From contig BSQZ01000009.1 of assembly GCA_033239005.1 (NCBI GenBank), positions 4,727,252 through 4,791,251 of the forward strand: 64,000 nucleotides of DNA, read 5' to 3'. Under the pieces are notes generated by a model that was given only the letters and a program-made list of their open reading frames with translations, had not been told where the DNA came from and did no database searches. This document shows, piece by piece, positions 1 to 10,600 of this stretch; positions within the stretch are counted from its first letter, which is position 1, and each line of letters opens with the position of its first letter. This DNA is from Lamellibrachia satsuma. Its lineage: Eukaryota; Annelida; Polychaeta; Sabellida; Siboglinidae. The position numbers and the translations under genes were made by a program.

Positions 1-544
1 GTCAGAAGTTACCTGTGGAACTTTCTGAGAGAAATTAGCCTAATTATTAGGATTTTCCTGTGTTTTACAAATAAACATAATAAATTATATACATTTGTAT
101 GTCACACCTAAAGTGATTGTCAAACCGTAACATTGTGTGTTATAGTTCCCTAGTATTTAGCTGTAGATGACCAAATTTAATCCCTGTACAAAACAATTAT
201 AAAAATACTATAATATCAGTAATTGCTTGAAAACTATAACAATCTAATATGCCCCTCTCTTACCAGAAAGTGGACCAACATTCAGCTGCATTTGAGAGAT
301 TCAAAATGAATTTTAGGAATGATTCAATATTTACAATAATTATCCGTCATAATACTACCTGCACTAGTGAAGAAACATTATTGTAAAGGTAAGTTCTTAC
401 ATAGCGCTGTATCCAGTCCTTGGGACTGCTCAAAGTGCTTTCCACCTCACCCTCTGGCTGACCTGATCATTCCAATGCCATCGTTTACATATCCACCTCT
501 GTCTGAGGCCAGGTACTCATGTATACAGCTGAGTGAACTGTGGC

Positions 545-655
545 AACGTAGGGTGAATGAAACTGCCAAAGTTTCGAAATGGCAGCAGGAGGATTCGAAC
601 CTGGGTTCTCTCGACTGAGAGTCTGGCGTTCTAACCGCTATGCTACCGCACCCCA
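545..655 (-). mobile_element. tRNA-derived SINE fragment
   Basis: On the minus strand GGGGTGCGGTAGCATAGCGG (A-box-like) is followed by GGTTCGAATCC (perfect B box) and a non-tRNA body. The same body and promoter pattern recur at 9705-9885, which marks a SINE and not a single tRNA gene. Confidence 0.7.
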
Positions 656-829
656 TTATTGTTGTGTGATCCACCACAGATTTTGTCTGTCATGGTGAAG
701 CAGACTTAACTGGCATACGCTAGGGCAGACATCACATCATGTTACCTGCAAACGTGAGATCACGTGACCTCCATCTTCAATGTACGTGCAGTAGTAGTTG
801 GTACGCTTCAATCGCCATAACCAGAAGAG

Positions 830-1190
830 TTCCATGTATTGCTATACCCAGACAGGAAAAACTTCTAATTCAATCTCCACCACACAGAAGAGTTCTACCT
901 AGTGGTAAACACTTCTAATCCATTCTCCCTGGCAGAATAGGTACATCTAGTGGAACAATCAGACAGGAAAAACTTCTAATCCAATCTCCACAACACAGAA
1001 AAGTTATATCTAGTGGTACACTCATACAGGAAACACTTCTAATCCATTCTCCTTTGCAGAATAGGTACATCTAGTGGAACACTCAGACAGGAAACACTTC
1101 TAATCCAATCTCCACAACACAGAAAAGTTATATTTAATGGTACACTCATACAGGAAACACTTCTAATCCAATCTACTTCACAAAAGAGTT
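830..1190. repeat. Degenerate tandem repeat, about 60-bp unit
   Basis: Several copies containing CAGGAAACACTTCTAATCCA, then a Tyr-rich or A-rich tract and AGAATAGGTACATCTAGTGG. It lies 240 bp beyond the NR1 receptor stop codon, possibly within its 3' UTR. Confidence 0.75.
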
Positions 1191-1428
1191 CTACCCTGAC
1201 GTGTCAAGTTATGTGAGGATCTTGCACCCATTAACTAATAAATTTACTAATTCGCCATGTCCATCCCTTAGCATTAAAAACTGCTATCAGCATCCAATCA
1301 ACAAACATAAAAACAATGTACATGCAATGTTACCATCATGATAGCAACATTTTTACAGTAGCAAATTCAAAGTACAAAATCACCAGACCCATGTACACAT
1401 GGACAATCGTGAAGTGGAATATCAAAAG

Positions 1429-1679
1429 TCAGGTAAATGGTGACCACATTTCGCGGAACAGCGGAGGAATGTCAACTTTATCAGCCCACGTCGTCAAGAA
1501 TTTATCTTCCATGTTTCTGAAGACATTCGAGACGTTGCGGAGTTCACGTAAGACGAGTAGACACTGAGCGAGACGATGCGGATTTGACGACTGTACTTGA
1601 TTGAGTAAGTAGGATAGAGTCTCAGTCATCAACTCTTGAATCGTCTCCACTCTAGTTGGACACACCAGAGGGCACTTGT
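1429..1679 (-). CDS. NR1 receptor last exon: LBD helices 9-12
   Basis: The acceptor CTCTCGTCTTTCAG precedes 1679. Phase-1 joining gives DKCPLVCPTRVETIQELM, then LNQVQSSNPHRLAQCLLVLR and the AF-2 motif IPPLFREMWSPFT before the stop. The acceptor and the first bases of this exon are the copy nearest the exon in a 63-bp tandem array, so alternative longer exon starts are possible. Confidence 0.9.
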
Positions 1680-4600
1680 CTGAAAGACGAGAGGAGAGTT
1701 TTGGCCACTTGATTGGCGGTAAATTACAAAGAAGGCACTTGCCTGAAAGACGAGAGGAGAGTTTTAGCCACTTGATTGGCGATAAATTACAAAGAAGGCA
1801 CTTGTCTGAAAGACGAGAGGAGAGTTTTGGCCACTTGATTGGCGATAAATTACAAAGAAGGCACTTGTCTGAAAGACGAGAGGAGAGTTTTGGCCACTTG
1901 ATTGGCGATAAATTACAAAGAAGGCACTTGTCTGGAAGACGAGAGGAGAGTTTTGGCCACTTGATTGGCGATAAATTACAAAGAAGGCACTTGTCTGAAA
2001 GACGAGAGGAGAGTTTTGGCCACTTGATTGGTGATAAATTACAAAGCTTTTATAATATTAGATTTTTTATGTATTCACGATAAACTTACACAATTTACAT
2101 CTCATATTCCTAAGGGTCATCAGTTAAAAAATACAGAGAAATATACTAGGGCTTAAAATTAAATAATTAAAACAATAAATTACAAAGCTCTTAGTTTTCA
2201 TGAAAGACATAGCAAATGGATTTAATATGTTTTTTACAAATGTTGGCCCAAATCTAGCAAAACATATTTCATTACCTGATAAGGAAGTATCTACCGGGTA
2301 TTCATGATTACTTGGGAAAACGACTGGAAAGTAGTATGTTTGTAAGTCCTGTTGAGGACCTAGAAATTATTAGTTCTTCTAACTGTTCAACATTAAAAAA
2401 ATAAAATGTCAACAGATTGTAGTGACATTAACATAAATTTAATAAAAAATATGATTTCTCAAATCGTAAAACCATTTGGTCACATTTGTAATGTATCCAT
2501 TCAAACGGGAGTATTTCCTAGCAAATGGAAATTGCCAAAGGTGTTCCACTATTTAAGTCTGGTGAAAAGGGTGTTTTTATAAAACAAATTACAGACCTAT
2601 TTCATTGTTACCTCAATTCTAAAAAAATCTACAAAAATTATATGATGATAAGTATGATGTGCTCAGTCCAAGCCAGTATGGCTTTAGATCTAATATGTCA
2701 ACTACTCATGCTCTGTTGGAATTCGTTGAAGAAATTACAAATACACTAGATAATAAAAAGTATGCTATTGGAATATTTGTTGACCTAAGATAGCTTTTGA
2801 CACTGTTGATCATGATATACTGGCATAATTTTTTTTATTTCTATGGTGTGCGCGGTATTGCAGTTTGTTCAGTATAAAAATTGTGATTCAGAAGTACTAA
2901 GTGTATGTTGTGGTGTTCTTCAACGCAAATGTTTCGAAAGTATTTATGTTAATTTTATTTGCCAACGACACAAACTTGTTTTATTGTGATAGTAATTTAA
3001 ATGAACTTTCTGGAGAATAAACACCGAGTTGGATAAGCTGCATGTATGGTTTGCTGTAAATATGTTATCACTAAATGTTACAAAAACAAATTACACGATG
3101 TTTGGAAATTGCAAACTGAATACAAACAACTCCATAAATATCAACAAGAAGCACTTAATAGAGCTGAAGTCACTAAATGTTTAGGTATTCTGACTGATGA
3201 CAAGTTAATGTAGAAAACTCACATTTCCCTAGTGAAATCTAAACTTTCAAAGTGTTGTGCAATTATTTACAGAGCCAGCATCGTGGTTGACAGGTGTGGC
3301 TTGAGTGTATTATACCACTCAAGTCACATCTGTCAATGACGATGCTGGCTCTTATACTACACATATTGAGCATTGTCTTGTTACAAAAAAAGGCAGTAAG
3401 GTTACTTTGTGGTACTAAGAGGTTGGATCATACATTTCGGCTATTTTATAATCTTTGCATTCCTAAAGTACCAGATATTGTGGAGTTTAGAATTGGTATT
3501 ATTATGTTTAAGGCATATCATAATCTATTGCCAATTAATGTACAACCGTTTTTCAGCCAGTATGAATATATTTTTGTAACCCGACAAGATTACACTTTTA
3601 CGCAAAAGTATGCATGCACTAAAATGAAAAGTATGAGTTTATTTGTTAAAGGAGGAACTCTTTTCTTGATAGTTCACACATTTTTTTGTCAGAATCTTTT
3701 CAAAACAATTTTGAATAGTTATGTATCTGATATGTAACTATTTATGGTGAATAAATTAGTGGGATTAGGGTTATATTACTTTCAATCTAAATTTATTTAT
3801 GTGGGTTTCATTAAACTGACTGTGCAAACTCAAACTGGTTTGGAAGCTAAATCAAGTTACTACTTCACGTTTGGCCTGCCATGATTGGACATGAAAATTA
3901 AGTCTGATGTACCATGTTTTGAAAACAAAACAATGTCACATGCATACAATTGTATACTGTATTTTATTCAGTACAGGTTGTATTCTGTATTTTTTTGTAA
4001 TAGGGCAAGTAACACAAGTATTATACTTCTTCTTTAAAAAGGTGATGCTGCTTAGTTCAAATGTACATAAGAAAATAAGAAAAGATAAGAAAAAAAAATT
4101 AGTCATTGTTAAAGGAGTGTTCGCAATTCATTTATCTCATTGAGAATAAGTTTAGCTGATGTTCATATCTATATTGTGCAAATAATTTAAGTAATATGTG
4201 CAGTCAGTTTATTAAGAGTGCGTACTTTTATTGAAATCATTGAACGAATTAACTTTGATCGTTAGGTTGGATAACTTGCAATGCCTTATTTTGGTATATA
4301 GAGGCGAGCCACTTTCGTTGTTTTTCTGCAGAATTTCGACCGGGCCCTCTAAAAATTAATCTTAACAGTTTGTCCAATGATTTAGTGGATGCTAGATAGG
4401 TTTGATTTTTTGCGAAATTATTCTAAAACGAGACACGTGAACGACTGAATTGTGGAAACAGCTTCAATTGTTAAGCGAGACCTGGAGAATCACCGCACTT
4501 ACCAGTGAAGAATATGCTGAGAACAGCCAGTAGGACGGTCTCGGGGTAGGTGAGATCGAGTTTCTTGACGCGGGAAGTGAATTTGAACACGGCCTCCATG

Positions 4601-7600
4601 TTTTCAGGTCCGTGTATTGCACACATTGTTTCCATATCCACCGTGTCCCCCCAGAACAATGTCACGATCCTGTGCTCATGGTTGAATCCTTTGTGGTACA
4701 GGATAGGCCACATCTCCTTAGTGGAAACTACGGGGAAAGAATGAGAGGCGGATCAGAACAGACGACTTTTATTTCTTATTTGACACAGTGGTTATCTCTC
4801 AAGAAACTGTGGTATTTGTTCAGAATATTTCAGCCGACTGATTTCATTACGGTCGTGTCATGTAACCAATGAACAAATTCACAGTTTCTTGAGAGGTAGT
4901 CACCACGTCAAACATCACATTCCAAGACACCGGAACGTTAATCCATTTGAGAGTCCATTTTTTTAATTTGGATGCGCAACAAATGTTGTGATAGGAGGGT
5001 GGGTGTTGTCATCATTTTACGTCACAGGATTGTTCACATTTGTTTGCAAAGACACAGGAACAGATGGAAACAATCATCAAAAAGCGCGCTACTAGCCACT
5101 ATAATTTATTACCAAACCGATAAAATTAAACTGGCATCAAACATTCGCTGCAAGATACAAAATGAATTAATTCCTGCAAGAAAGTATAAACAGCTTTCGT
5201 GACCTTTTTCTCATCTACATTTTACTGAAACATGAAATCTTGTCGTCGTATGAAGATTAATTTTTTTCAGCCATCATATGCTCTTTTGTTGACAACTCTA
5301 ACAGTATATTTTGAGATTGACTGACCCCTTTGTTTTGATGTGCCTCTTAATTCGGGTTTCCGAGGACAGACGTTTTTGTATTGTTATGAGACCCACAACC
5401 TGGTCAATCTGAACCTGTATTAGGCCAGCGATGCTGAGGAAGTATGGGAAGGAATGGAGGCTGCAGAGAGCATCATACGAAGATTCTACGATATAATCCC
5501 CCCAGATATACACAGAGATCCCTCTCCTCAATGGACACTCCAAACAGTGGGCAACTCTCTCATGAGGGCAGTTTAAGGTAAACAAACTGCTTTGTTTAAT
5601 TTAAAACTCCTCTGATGATTGGACGCTATGTCTTGGATACTGAGATGTCTACTGAAGTCTGGAACCCTGTAGTTACAACCACATCATACTACATCAACTA
5701 CGTGCAACCACGTCACATAACAACACTGTCACGTCGTGCTTTGTTGATATGTTATGTGACCCCACTGCACAACCAAGTTGTCCTCAATTACGTTGCCTAA
5801 TACATGACACCAACAAAGGGCCTTTTCACCGACTTACAGGCACAGACTGCAATATAGGTGTCTAATGACACTAACTTGTCTATTTCTACAAATGCAGTAG
5901 CATGGCTGATCGGATTGAACAGCAGGTTTCTACTAAAGCAGTGGTTGCATGGTGTGATTGATATTTAAGGAAATGTCAAGGTAAGGATTTGCTGTTTCAA
6001 TGTTTGCACCATTAACGCACCAAGAGAGCACGACCCAGTGTATGAGCATTACCTTCAACACATAATACCATAAGTTCCGTTACAAAAACTACAGACGTTT
6101 TCTTTTTTCTGATATTGGAACTCAGATGAATTGTACAGAAACAGTGCATATTCCATTTTTGAACAACTAATCAAATGTGGTTTTCATAACAAGTTCGAAG
6201 ACTCGAAGATGGTTACTTATGGTAGTAGTTTTTACCCAATGTGATTACCTAATTCACAACTTTCTTTATATTATACCAGTTTCTTTTATATAAATGGCAA
6301 TAATTAATACACGATTTTCCAACATTTGCATTATAATGGCTATAGGTAGCATATTAGCGATGGGGGATTTTCAGTCCAAAGTGAGGCTGTTTCTGCTAAC
6401 TTGCTGTGAAGACACAAATGTGTTAAGCCGAAAAATCTTAATGATTATTTGTGTTTAATTCAACTATTTGCTCAACATAAATACTACTAACATGTTTTGT
6501 TCTTGTGTTTTGCCTGACACTTCCATAGAATAAGTTAATGGCATTGAAAAAGTAATCTAGAAATAGTGATATATAAATGTCTAACAAGTTTTCTTTGACG
6601 TTGATGTAATCTGGATAATAATTCAGCAAAGTCCTACTAAGATATTAGGCCGAGGGCTTATTTCAGAGTTTCCTTCTCTAGAGGTAGTGAGTCTACTACA
6701 GGTTACATGTTTATCCCCTGTTAGGGACCTTTTACTTCCCTTGGCAGACACACCAGGCAGAAAGGACCTACAGCTTCTAGTTTCTCTTCAAAAAGACAAA
6801 GGCAATTTGGGATAAACAAAATTGCCAAGTTTTTAAATGGCAGCAGATGGACTACTCAGATGATCAACAGTCTGATCAACAGTCTGATCACCAGTCTGAT
6901 CAACAGTCTGATCAACAGTCCAATGTTCTACCTGCTGAGTTATTGCACTCCACGCAAATTTCAAAGTGTAAAATAACTTTCAGGCTGTCAGCAAAGTCAG
7001 AACGGAGATAGTTCTTCAACTTGATGTAGGGAAATAACATAGGAATAGACATTTCAGTAAAAATAACAACACCTACTTTTAATGAGTGCCATCTGGTCTT
7101 CCATGGGTAGACTCTGGAAGCCTGGCAGAGCCTTAACGAATGCAATACATCGTCTCATGCCATTCTCAATGCGTGGGATCATGTGCTCGACAAGTTCACG
7201 TCGTCCATCGATGTCAAGACCCGTTGACTGGTAGATCTTAGTGTACTCTTCGGCCGTGACAGGCTTGAGGGAGCCGAACATTTCCGCATACAATCGCCTC
7301 TCCTCCTGTGGCCACAAACAACAATGACAATGTCGGATATCTAGATATCTCAAAGGTATAAAGCACAGGTTTCACTATTACTTTTATTTGTTGCCATCTT
7401 AGGTACATGTTCTTTGAATAGTCCAGAATAACCACAAATAAAAATGGCAACATGTAAAATTAACACGTGAGTCTGCTAAAAATAAACTGAAAGCAGGAGG
7501 ATGCTTCCTACTATTCCATTCCATATAACAAAGTCTAAATGATTTTATCATAAAATCATGTTATATAATATAAATTGTGTTATATAATATAAACCATATC

Positions 7601-10600
7601 TATTCAAACATGTGACCAGCCCATCCAGATGTGTTTTACTGAACCACATTTAAAAAATACACTTTGACCATTATACATTTAAATTGAATATATTTTGGTC
7701 TTAATATGTTAATGATATGCGTACCACATGATCCTAGCCCCCAATACAGTTTGTTTCTGAATTGTCAACAGTTGTTTCTGAATGTGCTAAACAGCAGAGT
7801 TGATATTCATATACAAATAACAGTCAAATAAAACAACTGCAGGGTTCAATCTAGAATGTGCCTTTGCGTCATTGATGCACTATTTTAAAGACTGGCGCAT
7901 CCGAATTGCACGAATGCGTATTTGTGGCATTTGGCACACACAGATTTAGTTGACGCGACCTAGTAAAATATCGAAATCCTAACTAAACTGACAAGAAACA
8001 TCCCTTCACTTGTACAAAACATGTTAGACTGTTATACAATTTTATTAGCCAAAGCGGGTGGTTGGGATGTTGATGTTTGTGAGTATTTTGCGTAGAATAA
8101 AAAAATCCTATCTGCGATGATTCATGATAATGGTTTCAGAACTAGAAAAAATAGTGGCACGTTGCTTGTGCGGTGAGCATAAGAAAAACGCGTAATCCAT
8201 CTGACAGCCATTCGCATGGCCGTAGCACGGACATTGACACTGCCGCTGTGTGTCAGCTGACTTCGTGTTGATGGCTCCTTCATCTGATTTGGATGTGTGC
8301 TTTCACTAACGCTCTGGTTCTGCTAAATTCAACAGTTAGCAACACATCGATCTTCCTACCATATTGACAGCATTTCTTTTGAATAAGTCTTTGTTCGTTT
8401 ATGTTTTGATACCTTTTTTTCTTTTGAATCACTATCTACCATATATATAGTGCCTGGCAAAAGTTTTAAAATGCAACTCTACTGTGACTTTGGGTTGGTC
8501 ACATTGCGTGAACTAAATAATCAAGAACCCCATAATTATAAACCCGACTTGCCAGGTATGTTTCTTCCTTCTCTCTGATATTTGAGAAGAAGTCGACCGT
8601 ATGCATCGTCTGCTCCTGGTATGCGGCAAGAATGTGCTCGATCACTTTCTCGTATTTGTTCTCACTTATCTGCAGTGGCAGTTTTGACAGGAGTGCCATC
8701 ATGTCTGGTGACGGCTCCCGTGGAATCGCGGCCCGTTCAGCTTGCTCTAGTTGCTTCACTTCCTTTATGTTCTTTGTCTTTTTCTCATGTGTGTATCGAC
8801 CAGTCTTTATAGCTACAGAACAAGAAAGACACTTGAAGTACCGGGTTGCCATGAGCCATCATACAGCCAGGTTAACGTAGCTAAGCCATGCCATAATTAA
8901 TATTATTATATTATTAATACTGAAGTCTGATTTATCAAATAACAGACTCTTTTCCTAAATACTTTACAAGTTCAGATGTTTTAAATACTGCTTCATTTTC
9001 ATAACTCAACTGGTACTGCAGCTGAAATACCAATACCAGTTCAAAATCACTTTACAAGATGCCAATCTTAGCATTTGAGATTTTATAGAAGAATATATTA
9101 ACATGCACGTGTATGAATGTGCATGTGTACATACCAGTGTGTGTGTGTGTGTGTGTGTGCATGCGTGCGTGCGTGCGTGTGTGCATGCATTTTTAATGGA
9201 CAGTGTGCTACTTTATAGACTCAACTGATTTATCAGTCAAAAAAGGAGATGGATACACGTGTACACGCATATAGCCTGAACAAGATAGTACAACAGTAGA
9301 CTCACCACTTTTAGACATGCCGACTTCAATGCATTTCTTGTGTCGACAAGCGGCGCACATGTTGCGTTTACTAGACTGAGTGTCACACTTGCCATCGTAA
9401 GTACACTTGTACTGCGTCTTCTTCTTGAGACTGCGTCTGAAGAACCCCTGTGAATGAGAATTAAAACTGTCATAACATGCTTTATCTCACACATGCACAC
9501 AAGCACGCACACAACGTGCTTCCATTAGTAGACCTATCACACTGACAGTGTATCACTACGAAGTTGGAATTCTGTATTATTTATTCAATTGTGTCCTCCT
9601 GTGCGAGGTGTTTGGCACAATTGACTGAGCCATGACTCATATGAGAGGTGGAGTCCACAACACACTGCACATTTACTCCCTGTGTGATTTAGTGCATCGG
9701 ATATTTTAGTTCCCCTGGCATCGACACCAGATAGAAGGAACCAACAGCTATTAGTGTCTGTTCCAAAAGACAGGCAAATTGGGGGGGATGAAATTGCTCA
9801 AACAGCAGCAGGTGGACTCGAACTGTGGTCGTCCTCTCTACTGTCAGTCTGGCACTCTATCTGCCACGCTACCACACCATACGTTCCATACAATAACTAG
9901 TGGTCATCACAGTGTATGTTATGGGTGAGTTCCCAATAGAATGACCAATAAACACCCTTACTGGGGCACCTGGATCTCAGTATGATTACCTGTAATTCAG
10001 GGGTGTCACAGCCCCCATCACACTTTGGGGCAAGTTATAAGTGGACCATAGTATATCACCAGTTATAAGTGGACCATAGTATACCACCAGTTATAAGTGG
10101 ACCATAGTATACCACCAGTGTATAAATGTATATTGCTTTGCCAACATCATTCCACAAATTAGAAGTTTTTCATTATTCAATTAGTAAAAACCATAGTACT
10201 GGGTTCATCCCAACATTCATGGAATTTGATGGGCTACTACATCAGATTTTGTTTTTGCTCAGCTATCAATTTAGGTATATCATCTTGTACGCTAGTCATA
10301 ATATAAACAAAACATATCCACCAAAACATTGTTTTTGAAATGCAAATGTGTGTAAGCTGTAGCGAAACAAGTATACCATCTTTTACAAACGGCCTTGTAA
10401 CCATAGGTAAATTCTAGTGGCTGCATGATCTTTGAACATACGTTTTATTTTTAATGTGATGATGTGCCTGCTAACATAAATGGGCAAGAAATGCAGTTGG
10501 CACAGACTCTGCACCCCTTGCATGCCTCTGTAGTAGACATTGTGGAGTTGGCACAGACTCTACACCCCTTGCATGCCTCTGTAGTAGACATTGTGGAGTT

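Noticed and set aside
579..655. A tRNA gene
   Set aside because: A and B boxes are present but no good cloverleaf or acceptor stem is evident, and a related body recurs elsewhere: a SINE fits better.
1676..2083. 135-aa plus-strand repeat protein
   Set aside because: Shadow of the 63-bp array, whose minus strand fits the receptor acceptor and frame.
5298..5585. A further receptor LBD exon (contains WGDYIVESS)
   Set aside because: No suitable splice sites in phase, and exons 4 and 5 join directly in phase 1 with a complete LBD sequence.
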